Source of the DNA: Chryseobacterium salipaludis
GTDB lineage: Bacteria > Bacteroidota > Bacteroidia > Flavobacteriales > Weeksellaceae
Assembly: GCF_022968825.1 (NCBI RefSeq)
Contig: NZ_JALHKS010000001.1
Location: 1-64,000, forward strand
Reading direction: 5' to 3'
DNA: 64,000 nucleotides
The position numbers were made by a program, and so were the translations under genes. Positions 24,001 to 35,488 of this stretch are shown here, piece after piece. A model generated the notes under the pieces. That model saw only the letters and a program-made list of their open reading frames with translations, was not told the DNA's origin and made no database searches. The first letter of the stretch is position 1; each line of letters starts with the position of its first letter.

Positions 24001-25663
24001 ATTTAGCAACCAGTTTTTCATAGGCTTCAAAGGCATCAGGATAGGGACTGAAAGTCTGTTTTAACTCGTCGGCATCTTTAATATAAAACTGCTGAGACGG
24101 CAGCCCGCGTCTTTTTCCAAAACCTTTACCAACCGGGCTGGTCAGTTTTTCACCGTCTTTTATACAATATAAAATGTCCTGAATATGCGCATCTTTCTTT
24201 TCGGTGTAGAAAGTTTCATTTTGCGCGATGATACTGACCTCATGTTTCTCCGAGAATTTAAGCAGAATATCATTCAGGTAATCTTCTTCTTCGATATCGT
24301 GATTCTGAAGTTGGGTATAGAAATCATCTCCGAACGTATTTTTCCACCACTCGAAAATTTCCTCTCCTTTTTTTTCTCCGTATTCTAAGATGGTGTTCGG
24401 AATATCACCCATGGTGCCGGCTGTCACGGCAATCAGGTTCTGGCGGTACTGCGCTACCATTTCGCGCGAAATCCGCGGCACGCCAAAATAAAAACCGTTC
24501 ACATATCCCAGGCTCGAAAGTTTTGCCAGGTTTTTATATCCATCAAAGTTTTTCGCCAACAAGACCATATGCGTACGGCGGTCCGGATCGTCTTTCGTAA
24601 ACTGCTTTTGTTCGGGGCGATCAGATATATAAAACTCACAACCGATAACGGGAATTAAGGGTGCACTGCGCGGCGGAGTTTCGGTAAAAGGCTGATTATT
24701 TTCTTCCGCTTCCGCTCGACGTTTCTCATATTCTTCGAACGTTTTTTTAATCTGGTCGTTCGCCTTTTCCACTTCCGAAACAAACTTGAAAGCGCCCATC
24801 ATATTGCCCAGATCCACCAGGCCCACGGCCGGAAAATTATTGTCCAGTGCTTTTTTAATTAAGTCCTGAATATGCGTGGTCGCCTGCAGCGATGAATAAA
24901 TACTGTGATTGTGGAAGTTAAAATACTGCCCTAAATCAATATCCTCCGCGTTGCCGTAAGACACCTGCTTTTTGGTGCGGCGGGCAGCCACCTGCCGGCG
25001 GATAATAATCGGAAACGGCTGCACCGAATTTGGGTGGATATTTTGAAAATGCTGCAGCTCTTCCGGTGTCATCTTCAGCAGCGACGCGGGAACAATATTG
25101 ATGCGCACCATTTCGAAAAAAACCTGTGCGGTAGCATTTACGTCTGCCGCGGCATTATGTGCTTCATCAAATTTGGTGTTATATAATTTCTCATATAATT
25201 CCTCCAGACGCGGCGGTTTAAACCTGCCACTTTTCCCGCCGCCCAGCTGGCAGAAATCAGTACCCAGCTGCATGGTGTCCGCATAGGGAATATCCGTCAG
25301 GCTGTTATGAATATTCTTTCTGAAAAATTCAGCGCCTACGATATTATAATCAAATTCAATGTTGTGTCCCACGATCACTTCCGAGCGCGACAAAACATCT
25401 TTAAATTCCTGTAATACTTCTTCCAGCGGCCGCCCTTCCTGCTGTGCCATTTCGGTAGAAATTCCGTGAATTCGCTGGGAAGAGAACGGAATATCGTAGC
25501 CTTCGGGTTTAATAATATAATCCTGATTTTCAAGCAGGTTTCCCTCTTTATCGTGTAACTGCCAGGCGATCTGAACCATTCTCGGCCAGTTGTCTGAATC
25601 CGACACCGGTGCGTTGAAATTTTTTGGTAAGCCGGTTGTTTCTGTATCAAATACTAAGTACAT
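21014..25663 (-). CDS. dnaE: DNA polymerase III alpha subunit with fused DEDDh proofreading exonuclease
   Basis: This 1549-residue replicase subunit copies DNA at the fork. Residues 1-185 are a DnaQ-like 3'-5' exonuclease with all five DEDDh residues: D6, E8, D105, H169, D174. A PHP domain follows (from about 248; HNH at 251-253), but the usual Asp-His-Gly motif reads D284-L285-G286, so one metal-binding His is lost. The polymerase core has GPGRGSAAGS and the catalytic PDIDIDFDD near residue 690. Then come the (HhH)2 and OB-fold regions. E. coli DnaE is about 1160 residues with a separate DnaQ. The ATG at 25663 begins directly with the exonuclease motif. Confidence 0.95.
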   Translation of the reverse strand: MYLVFDTETTGLPKNFNAPVSDSDNWPRMVQIAWQLHDKEGNLLENQDYIIKPEGYDIPFSSQRIHGISTEMAQQEGRPLEEVLQEFKDVLSRSEVIVGHNIEFDYNIVGAEFFRKNIHNSLTDIPYADTMQLGTDFCQLGGGKSGRFKPPRLEELYEKLYNTKFDEAHNAAADVNATAQVFFEMVRINIVPASLLKMTPEELQHFQNIHPNSVQPFPIIIRRQVAARRTKKQVSYGNAEDIDLGQYFNFHNHSIYSSLQATTHIQDLIKKALDNNFPAVGLVDLGNMMGAFKFVSEVEKANDQIKKTFEEYEKRRAEAEENNQPFTETPPRSAPLIPVIGCEFYISDRPEQKQFTKDDPDRRTHMVLLAKNFDGYKNLAKLSSLGYVNGFYFGVPRISREMVAQYRQNLIAVTAGTMGDIPNTILEYGEKKGEEIFEWWKNTFGDDFYTQLQNHDIEEEDYLNDILLKFSEKHEVSIIAQNETFYTEKKDAHIQDILYCIKDGEKLTSPVGKGFGKRRGLPSQQFYIKDADELKQTFSPYPDAFEAYEKLVAKFEPYTLKRDVLLPEFEIPEEFIHNEDKLDGGKRGENAYLRHLTYEGAKQRYDKISDEIKERLDFELEVIANTGYPGYFLIVQDFCNEARKMGVWVGPGRGSAAGSAVAYCTGITNVDPIKYDLLFERFLNPERISMPDIDIDFDDEGRDKIIKWVIDKYGKSNVAQIITYSVLGGKSAIKDAGRVLDLPIPDTNNIARLIPPAPGMNIAKALAKFDKLAPEDQMLAQEMKDILANPEDERYEVLSAAQRMEGCIRNTGIHACGVIITPEDISNLVPITIAAKDADILVSQFDNSVAENAGLLKMDFLGLRTLTIIKHAIRLIKDKHGVDINPDEIPLDDAKTYQLFKEGRTIGIFQYESPGMQKYMRELKPTEFADLIAMNALYRPGPIKYIPNFINRKNGAEETTYDLEETKEYLQETYGITVYQEQVMLLSQKLANFTKGEADTLRKAMGKKQRDVLDKMYPKFIEGGKSNNLDEEKLNKIWKDWEAFAEYAFNKSHSTCYALIAYQTAYLKANYPAEYMASVMTNNINNTKQITLFMEDCKSMGVDVLGPDVNESQYEFAVNDKEQIRFGLGAIKGIGEGPSEAIVEARKEGRFTDIYDFFERIPASQINKRVAESLVIAGAFDELDRYHRAQYFDIDMSGKTNLEKLLRYGQSFQESKNEIENSLFADFAEEVQIEKPKINPAPEWQNMHKLNREKEIIGFYLSAHPLDEYRYQYSFLQGALSRKEVLEKKPEEETEMEAVLLSPDLTAAEDTDDDVVDLSAAEDGEDEVLEEATKKAEPKGAFNFLNLDEIEAFKNTAFSPTQPDLFNNDKLTWKEKQALKNNTPEYMVAGLITEYTIRDGRNSGEKVAFLTLEDYSGSYSFRLGDRDYMKLRDKIDLQRFVIFKIKFAQVSDGRVFVNVNDVIDLKEAFDKFAKKMTVVIDVNDLRKEDINFFRQQFNQETGEQKLNFLIRNPDDNSMLELMSMQTQLELTNDLLTVFNETQKYQIYLN

Positions 25664-25861
25664 CTATAAGCACAATTTGTGTAAAATTACATCAATTTTT
25701 AACGGAAAAAAAGTTGGAAAATTTTAAAATTTGTTTCTGCTGCTGCACTTAATTTCAGCGTTTATAATTTTAAATTAAAATCAAAAAAGCGCTGTGCATT
25801 TCGCATCTTCACGAACACATTTTTACGGAATCTCCGATTTTTAATACTGCTTCAAAATAAT

Positions 25862-25869
25862 TATATTTG
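25862..25869 (+). promoter_or_regulatory. -7 element of the E1 gene, near-leaderless
   Basis: TATATTTG is a full -7 match and ends only 6 bases before the ATG at 25876, so the mRNA would have a leader of a few bases or none. It also rules out the TTG at 25867 as start. No good -33 element is seen. The 212 bases between dnaE and this gene hold nothing else beyond AT-rich palindromes (25671-25681 beside dnaE). Confidence 0.5.
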
Positions 25870-25875
25870 TTCGCT

Positions 25876-27948
25876 ATGGATTTAAAAACAGAAAACGCAG
25901 TTTCAGAAAAAATACTTTTGAAAGCTTTCGGACACATGATGATTGCCCGGGCAACCGCAGATGTGTACGAGGAAAACCGTCAGATTACCAAATATGTTCA
26001 CTCCACTTCCCGCGGCCATGAAGCCATTCAGCTGGCAGCGGCCTACCAACTGACTCCGGATGACTGGGTTTCGCCCTATTATCGTGATGAAAGTTTGCTT
26101 CTCGGGATGGGCTGGACTCCGTTTGAACTGATGCTGCAGTTACTGGCAAAAGCAGATGATCCATTTTCCGGTGGCCGGTCTTATTACTCTCACCCCAGCA
26201 GTTTACGCGAGGATCTTCCGAAGATGATCCACCAAAGTTCAGCCACTGGCATGCAATCGATCCCAACTACAGGTGTGGCACAGGGAATCCAGTACATCGA
26301 ACATTTTAAACTGAAAGAATTTGAAAACAATCCGGTTGTCATTTGCAGCCTGGGTGATAATTCAGTAACGGAAGGTGAGGTTTCCGAGGCATTTCAGTTT
26401 GCAGCACTCCACCAACTTCCGATTATCTTTCTGGTGCAGGATAATGAGTGGGGCATTTCGGTTACCAAGGAAGAAGCGCGCAGTTCTGATGCTTATGATT
26501 TTGCGGCAGGATTTGTAGGATTAAACCGTATGCGGGTCGACGGAACTGATTTTGTCGCGAGTTATCAGGCAATGCAGGAAGCAGTTACCTTCGTCCGTGA
26601 AGAGAGAAAGCCCATGTTGGTCTGCGCCAGTACGGTACTGATCGGACACCATACTTCCGGAGTGCGTCGTGAGTTTTACCGTGATGAAACAGATTTGGAA
26701 AAACACCGTGCGAAAGATCCCGGTGTAAAACTTCGGCAGCATCTTCTGGAAATGGGCGTGGAGGAAAAGACTTTAAATGATATAGAAATAAAAACGCGCC
26801 GCGAAGTTGAAGAAGCTTTTCAGCAGGCAGTCGATGCGGACGATCCTTCTCCGCTTACTGTAGCGGACCACGTTTTTGCACCGACTCCGATCACCGAAGA
26901 AACCGGAACGCGCGAACCCGCCGGCCAGGAGAAAATTGTGATGGTAGATGCAGCCATTCACGCCATTCAGGAACTGATGTGGAAACATCCCGAAGCATTG
27001 CTCTACGGCCAGGATGTGGGTGAACGCATTGGCGGTGTGTTCCGCGAGACCGTGACCCTTGGTAAAAAATTTGGCAACAAACGGGTTTTTAACACCGCAA
27101 TTCAGGAAGCATATATTATCGGCTCTACGGCCGGTATGAGTGCGGTTGGTTTAAAACCTATTGTGGAAGTACAGTTCGCTGATTATATTTATCCTGCTAT
27201 CAATCAGCTAATTACGGAACTATCTAAATCCTGTTATCTGAGCGCCGGTAAATTTCCGGTGAGCAGCATTTTACGGGTACCGACTGGCGCATACGGCGGC
27301 GGCGGACCCTATCACAGCGGATGCGTAGAAAGTTTACTGGCTAATATCAAAGGAATTAAAGTAGCTTATCCAAGTAACGCGGCTGATTTTAAAGGACTTT
27401 TGAAAGCAGCGTATTATGACCCCAATCCGGTGGTTATGCTGGAACATAAAGGTTTATACTGGAGCAAAGTGCCGGGCACGGAAGATGCTAAAACCGTGGA
27501 GCCTGCAGAAGATTATATTTTACCTTTAGGAAAAGCCACCGTTGCGCTGAAAGCAGATGAGCGTGCAATTACACAAGGAAACAGTCTGGTCATCATTACG
27601 TATGGAATGGGTGTCTTCTGGGCAAAAGCTGCAGCCAAAAATTTTAGTGGCAATGTGGAAGTCGTTGATCTGCGCACCCTAGTTCCGCTGGACGAAGAAT
27701 TAATTTTTGAAAGAGTAAAAGCGCATGGTAAATGTCTGGTTTTAACAGAAGAACAGATTAACAACTCTTTTGCTGAAGCGGTGGCACACCGGATTTCAAA
27801 AAACTGTTTCAGATACCTCGACGCACCGGTTGAAGCAATGGGCGCTTTAAATCTGCCCGCCGTTCCGATCAATCTGGAACTGGAGAAAGCAATGCTTCCG
27901 AACGCAGAGAAAGTGCAGCAGAAAATTGAGGAAATGCTGGCGTATTAA
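25876..27948 (+). CDS. 2-oxo acid dehydrogenase E1, fused alpha and beta subunits (branched-chain type)
   Basis: This 690-residue protein joins both E1 subunits. The N-terminal part (about 1-340) is the thiamine-pyrophosphate alpha half with CSLGDNSVTEGEVSEAFQ as its ThDP site and phosphorylation-loop-like YRDE segment. The C-terminal part (about 355-690) is the transketolase-like beta half (LYGQDVGERIGGVFRET, PTGAYGGGGPYHSGCVE). It decarboxylates a 2-oxo acid and passes the acyl group to E2 lipoamide. Branched-chain substrates fit the need of these bacteria for iso-fatty acids, but the exact substrate is inferred. No E2 or E3 gene is adjacent. It ends one base before the convergent antiporter gene. 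Confidence 0.92.
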   Translation: MDLKTENAVSEKILLKAFGHMMIARATADVYEENRQITKYVHSTSRGHEAIQLAAAYQLTPDDWVSPYYRDESLLLGMGWTPFELMLQLLAKADDPFSGGRSYYSHPSSLREDLPKMIHQSSATGMQSIPTTGVAQGIQYIEHFKLKEFENNPVVICSLGDNSVTEGEVSEAFQFAALHQLPIIFLVQDNEWGISVTKEEARSSDAYDFAAGFVGLNRMRVDGTDFVASYQAMQEAVTFVREERKPMLVCASTVLIGHHTSGVRREFYRDETDLEKHRAKDPGVKLRQHLLEMGVEEKTLNDIEIKTRREVEEAFQQAVDADDPSPLTVADHVFAPTPITEETGTREPAGQEKIVMVDAAIHAIQELMWKHPEALLYGQDVGERIGGVFRETVTLGKKFGNKRVFNTAIQEAYIIGSTAGMSAVGLKPIVEVQFADYIYPAINQLITELSKSCYLSAGKFPVSSILRVPTGAYGGGGPYHSGCVESLLANIKGIKVAYPSNAADFKGLLKAAYYDPNPVVMLEHKGLYWSKVPGTEDAKTVEPAEDYILPLGKATVALKADERAITQGNSLVIITYGMGVFWAKAAAKNFSGNVEVVDLRTLVPLDEELIFERVKAHGKCLVLTEEQINNSFAEAVAHRISKNCFRYLDAPVEAMGALNLPAVPINLELEKAMLPNAEKVQQKIEEMLAY

Positions 27949-27949
27949 A

Positions 27950-29008
27950 TCAGCCCCACCAGAAGGCAGCCGCAATGATAATGTATAATCCAACCAGTGC
28001 GACGCCTTCCAGCCAGATGCTTTCGCCATCGAAAATGATGAAGGCACTTACCAAAACGGAAAGTGCCAGTGCGGCCAGCAGCAATGGACTTAGGACAAAA
28101 GATAATACCGCGCCGCCGATGAAAAATGACAGAATGATCAGCAGCGGATATAAAACCATCGCGACCTGTAGTGAGGAATTCGTGATCACACTTACCGCAT
28201 AATCTGCTTTATTTTTAAACGCAAGCTGAATCCCCACCAGATTCTCGATCGCATTTCCGGCCAGCGCGACTACAATCAGACCAGCGAAAACATCATTAAT
28301 TCCCAGTGTGGCCATTGCCGGCTGTAAGGCATCTACAAACCAACCTGAGACAAAACCGGCCGCTACGCCCGCAGCAGCTAATACAATCAAGGTTAAAACA
28401 AGGCTCCACGATTTTTCCGAAGGATCTGCCGCATGCTCGGGCGTAATACTTTTATCTCCTTTAATTGAAAAAATAAGGTAAGATGAAAACATCAGCAGTA
28501 AGACCACGGCTACTACAATATCCAACATATCCAGATGGCTTTCCGCGGGCGTATGAAGATAATAGGTAAGCGTAGGAACTGCCATCGCTGCAAAAGCCAG
28601 AATCATCAGAATAGCATTCGTTTTCGGCGGTTCGGAGTGGAATTTTTGCCGTCCGTTTTTAAGCCCGCCCACCAGGATCGCCATTCCCAACACAAAAACA
28701 GAATTGCCGAAAATAGACCCGACCAGCGCCGCTTTCACCACCGTATAAAGGCCTGCGCGCAGAGCAAAAATGCAAACGAAAAGCTCGGGCAGATTTCCTA
28801 AGGCAGACTGTAGAACCCCGGTTGCTGCCGGACCCATGCGGCTGCCCAACTGTTCCGTAGCTTTTCCCACGATCATGGCAACCAGGATGAGCGCAGCGGC
28901 CGCCAGAATAAACAGCAGCACAGCCGGCAAACTAAAATAGGTAGCTGCTCCTGCCACGGCCGAAACCAGTACGGCTAAGGCGATTAGTATCTTATCTTTC
29001 TTATTCAT
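27950..29008 (-). CDS. CaCA family cation (calcium):proton antiporter
   Basis: This inner-membrane protein of 352 residues has about 11 helices and two inverted alpha-repeats with the family signatures GVLQSALGNLPELFV and VALAGNAIENLVGIQ, where the acidic residues bind the cation. ChaA/VCX-type members exchange Ca2+ or Na+ for H+. The ATG at 29008 (MNKKDK) is preferred; the frame extends 13 codons further up but adds only a non-family stretch. Its stop lies one base from that of the convergent E1 gene, with no room for a terminator. Confidence 0.9.
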   Translation of the reverse strand: MNKKDKILIALAVLVSAVAGAATYFSLPAVLLFILAAAALILVAMIVGKATEQLGSRMGPAATGVLQSALGNLPELFVCIFALRAGLYTVVKAALVGSIFGNSVFVLGMAILVGGLKNGRQKFHSEPPKTNAILMILAFAAMAVPTLTYYLHTPAESHLDMLDIVVAVVLLLMFSSYLIFSIKGDKSITPEHAADPSEKSWSLVLTLIVLAAAGVAAGFVSGWFVDALQPAMATLGINDVFAGLIVVALAGNAIENLVGIQLAFKNKADYAVSVITNSSLQVAMVLYPLLIILSFFIGGAVLSFVLSPLLLAALALSVLVSAFIIFDGESIWLEGVALVGLYIIIAAAFWWG

Positions 29009-29074
29009 GTATGGCAAGTCTGAAATTAAACTGCTGAAAATCATCAAAGTGTGTTCCCACGCGATTTCGCATAG

Positions 29075-32250
<3,176 letters not shown>

Positions 32251-32254
32251 GGCT

Positions 32255-32286
32255 CAAAGATACTGCATTAGCAGCCTTTGGTCAAA
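32255..32286 (-). promoter_or_regulatory. holB promoter giving a leaderless mRNA
   Basis: On the minus strand TTTG (32283-32286), a 20-base spacer and TATCTTTG (32255-32262) match the consensus fully. Only 4 bases follow before the ATG at 32250, so transcription should begin at or next to the start codon. Confidence 0.65.
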
Positions 32287-32477
32287 CTGTTCAGAGGTTG
32301 CGCTTTAAATTATATAATTACCAAAAAAAACATTTATCATATTAATTAAATATTTGAATCAATCAATCTTCACTGTTTTTTGCATCACCGGGAAGTGCAT
32401 TGTACCGCTGTTTCAGCTTAACAAACTTTAAGATAACTTACTTTCACAGTTCAGGATTATTTAGGATATTTGCCCAT

Positions 32478-32485
32478 TATTTTTA
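32478..32485 (+). promoter_or_regulatory. -7 element of the outer-membrane protein operon
   Basis: TATTTTTA (7 of 8 consensus bases) lies 10 bases before the ATG at 32496. No clear -33 is seen. Confidence 0.35.
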
Positions 32486-32495
32486 ACAACCTGGA

Positions 32496-33767
32496 ATGAA
32501 AAAATTATTTGTCTTACCACTCATCGCTGCCAGTTTTCTAATGGATGCGCAAACGATTGGTAATTCTCCGTACGCCGCATTCGGCATTGGCGATGTGAAG
32601 TACGATAATACCGTGGATATCAGCGCAATGGGCGGGATTTCCACAGCATACATCGGAGACTTCAATAATAATTTTAATTTCAGAAACCCGGCAGCCAACA
32701 AAATCGTGGAACTTACGACGCTTAAGGTGGAAGTTGCCAATGAAAATAATTTCTTCAAATCTGATCAGCAGGATGCGACCAAGCATTCCACCTATTTGTC
32801 GAACCTGACGATTGCTTTTCCGATTTCTTCCAAAGTGAAATTCGGATTAGGATACCAGCCGTACAGTTCCAAAAAATATTCGGTGATCAACAATGCAACT
32901 AATGCTGAAACTCAAACAACGGTGAGCAGCCTTTTCCGCGGGGAAGGTACGCTGAGTACTGTGCAAGGCGCTGTATCCTATCAGGTTACGCCGGAGTTTG
33001 CGCTAGGTCTTCGCACTAACTTTTATTTCGGAAACCTGTACGACATTAATGAACTAACCGTGAGCAATGCGGAACTGATCAACGGCTATGAAACCCGCAA
33101 TAAGATCAAGACGTTTAACTTCACAGCCGGAACTGCGTATCAGAAGAAAATCCGACAGGATAATAAATTAACGCTTGGTGCTACTTACACCTTCGGAAAT
33201 ACGGGCCAGATGGATACGTATTTCACAAACAGTACGTACTATTATACCGCAGGGCAAACAAAGAACAACGTAAGCATTATTGCGGAAGATTACAGCAAAG
33301 ATGATAACCTGATCCCAATGGAATTTTCACTCGGTGCAGGTTATGGTAAAGATGGTAAATGGTTTGCGGGAACGCAGTTTGATTACCGCCAGGGAGAAAC
33401 GATCCAGTTTTTGGGTCAGCCTTTTGAACAGCAGAACTCTTACCGTATTGCCGCCGGCGGCTGGTATTTGCCGAACTACAATAACTTCAGAAATTACTTC
33501 TCACGTGTGACCTACCGCTATGGTGCTTATTACGAAAAAGGCAACCTGATGCTGAACGGCACCAACATCAACCAGTTCGCGCTGACCGCGGGTGTCACTC
33601 TGCCATTCGAGAACAGCAATGTGAACCGCATGAGCGGAATTGATGTGGGTGTTGAACTGGGACAGCGCGGCACAATGGATAACAACCTGGTTCGCCAGAA
33701 TTTCATAAACCTCCGCGTCGGACTTACGTTTGCCGATAAGTGGTTTAACAAGCGTCTGTACGATTAA
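32496..33767 (+). CDS. Outer-membrane beta-barrel protein, FadL/OmpP1-like
   Basis: This 423-residue protein has a signal peptide (1-19, ending MDAQ) and a long beta-barrel pattern of alternating strands ending in aromatic residues, such as KFGLGYQPYSS, KLTLGATYTFG and NLRVGLTFADKWF. The N-terminal NSPYAAFGIGD and GGISTAYIGDFNNNFNFRNPA segment is usual in Bacteroidota FadL-like proteins. Substrate is unknown. It lies 3 bases before lptC, so it may serve envelope assembly, but no direct link is visible. Confidence 0.8.
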   Translation: MKKLFVLPLIAASFLMDAQTIGNSPYAAFGIGDVKYDNTVDISAMGGISTAYIGDFNNNFNFRNPAANKIVELTTLKVEVANENNFFKSDQQDATKHSTYLSNLTIAFPISSKVKFGLGYQPYSSKKYSVINNATNAETQTTVSSLFRGEGTLSTVQGAVSYQVTPEFALGLRTNFYFGNLYDINELTVSNAELINGYETRNKIKTFNFTAGTAYQKKIRQDNKLTLGATYTFGNTGQMDTYFTNSTYYYTAGQTKNNVSIIAEDYSKDDNLIPMEFSLGAGYGKDGKWFAGTQFDYRQGETIQFLGQPFEQQNSYRIAAGGWYLPNYNNFRNYFSRVTYRYGAYYEKGNLMLNGTNINQFALTAGVTLPFENSNVNRMSGIDVGVELGQRGTMDNNLVRQNFINLRVGLTFADKWFNKRLYD

Positions 33768-33770
33768 ATC

Positions 33771-34361
33771 ATGGTTTCAGTCCGCAACATATCTAAAAAC
33801 AATATAGCCGCCCTCCTGGGATGTGCTATATTTTTTACGCTGATATCCTGTGAGGAAGACCTGGCAGAAATCAATAAGAATAAGAATGTAAATTTTCCCT
33901 CGCAGGTGATTTACAATTCTGAAATTTTGCAGCGCGATTCAGGAATGATTAAACTACGCGCCACCGCACCGCTTATTGAGAAATACGAGCTGATTGATTC
34001 ACCATACATCGTTGCCCGCAAAGGCATCAATATCCTTTTTTACGATAAAAAGAAACCGGATTCACCCGGCAGCATTAAGGCAGACTTTGCCAAGTTTAAT
34101 GAGCGAAAAAAGTTTTACGAAGCGCGTGGGAATATCCGCATCGTGAGCAGTGATAAGCAGATGTTTGCCATGCAATCCGTTTTCTGGGATCAGAATAAAA
34201 AACTGATCTACACGACTGATACAGTTTACGTTACCGATAAGGACGGTTCTACACTGGTGGGCGCCAATGGCATGCGCGCAAAAGACGATTTTTCAGAATA
34301 CACTTTCTTTAATAACAGCGGCGACATTAATGCCGGCAAAATTCCTGAAAGTTCGCGCTAA
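33771..34361 (+). CDS. lptC: LptC-family LPS export lipoprotein
   Basis: This 196-residue protein has a lipoprotein signal (FTLISC, about C27) and one LptC/OstA-like beta-jellyroll domain (about 45-185; IYNSEILQRDSGMIKLRATAPLIEKYE core, QSVFWDQNKKLIYTTDTVYV). In LPS transport LptC passes LPS from the LptBFG ABC exporter to LptA across the periplasm. Bacteroidota LptC proteins are often lipidated instead of having the usual membrane helix. It begins 3 bases after the outer-membrane protein stop. Confidence 0.88.
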   Translation: MVSVRNISKNNIAALLGCAIFFTLISCEEDLAEINKNKNVNFPSQVIYNSEILQRDSGMIKLRATAPLIEKYELIDSPYIVARKGINILFYDKKKPDSPGSIKADFAKFNERKKFYEARGNIRIVSSDKQMFAMQSVFWDQNKKLIYTTDTVYVTDKDGSTLVGANGMRAKDDFSEYTFFNNSGDINAGKIPESSR

Positions 34362-34390
34362 GGTTGAAAGTGAAGCCGTATCTTTAGTAC

Positions 34391-35455
34391 ATGGAATTAA
34401 AGAAAGATTCGGTAACAGCACTTGGTTTAATGTCGGGCACGAGCCTGGACGGCCTGGATTTGTGCTATGCTGCTTTTAACCGCGAAAACAATAAGAACTG
34501 GCAATTCGAAATCATCTGCGCTGAAACGATTCAGTATGATGAGAAACTGGAACAGCAGCTGCGAAGCAGCATTTCTATGTCAGCCACGGAGTTGGCAGCA
34601 TTTAATGTTGAGTATGGTTTTTACTTAGGAGAACAAATTCAGGAGTTATTAAACAAACATCAGCTCAGCAGTCCGGAAATCATCGGTTCGCATGGCCACA
34701 CAGTTTTTCATCAGCCGGAAAGAAAATTCACAGTACAAATCGGCGATGGTCGCGCGATCAGGCAAGTTACCGGCACACCGGTTGTGTATGATTTCAGGAT
34801 GCAGGATGTTCTGCTGGGCGGAAATGGTGCGCCGCTGGTTCCCATTGGTGATGAGTTGCTGTTCAGTGATTATCAGGCCTGCCTCAATCTGGGAGGTTTT
34901 TCCAATATTTCATTTATAAAAAATAATCAGCGTCTTGCCTTCGATATTTGTCCTGTGAATATTGTGCTTAATTCACTTTGCCGGAAACTGGGACAGCCAT
35001 TTGACCACAACGGCGATATTGCGCGAAATGGTGAGGTGAATTGCAGTGTACTGGAAAAACTAAATGCCATTTCCTTTTATAATGTGCCTCCGCCCAAATC
35101 TTTGGGGATTGAATGGGTACAGCAACATATTACTGATCTCATCAAAGAGTTTAAACCGCAGGAGGCGATTGCTACAATTACGGAACACGCTGCTTCTCAG
35201 ATTGCTTCTGTTCTGAATAATGAGCAGATAAAAAATATTTTAATCACCGGCGGCGGTGCAAAGAATCAGTTTTTAATCGAAAGAATTCGTGCGCATTCAA
35301 CCGCAGAACTGATCCTGCCAGAGTTGGAATTAATTGATTTTAAAGAGGCGCTGATTTTTGGTTTTATGGCAGTACTTCGGCTTACTCATCAAAATAATGT
35401 GCTGTCTTCAGCAACCGGCAGCGCGCACGACCACTGTACGGGCATTTTGGTATGA
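34391..35455 (+). CDS. anmK: Anhydro-N-acetylmuramic acid kinase
   Basis: This 354-residue cytoplasmic kinase phosphorylates and opens anhydroMurNAc released during cell-wall turnover, giving MurNAc-6-P. The N-terminal LGLMSGTSLDGLDLCY signature, IGSHGHTVFHQP, NLGGFSNISF and ITGGGAKNQFL are AnmK marks of the sugar-kinase/actin fold. The length is normal. It follows lptC by 29 bases in the same direction. Confidence 0.95.
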   Translation: MELKKDSVTALGLMSGTSLDGLDLCYAAFNRENNKNWQFEIICAETIQYDEKLEQQLRSSISMSATELAAFNVEYGFYLGEQIQELLNKHQLSSPEIIGSHGHTVFHQPERKFTVQIGDGRAIRQVTGTPVVYDFRMQDVLLGGNGAPLVPIGDELLFSDYQACLNLGGFSNISFIKNNQRLAFDICPVNIVLNSLCRKLGQPFDHNGDIARNGEVNCSVLEKLNAISFYNVPPPKSLGIEWVQQHITDLIKEFKPQEAIATITEHAASQIASVLNNEQIKNILITGGGAKNQFLIERIRAHSTAELILPELELIDFKEALIFGFMAVLRLTHQNNVLSSATGSAHDHCTGILV

Positions 35456-35488
35456 TGTTCCCTGTATTAACTTTTTAAAATTAAATGT

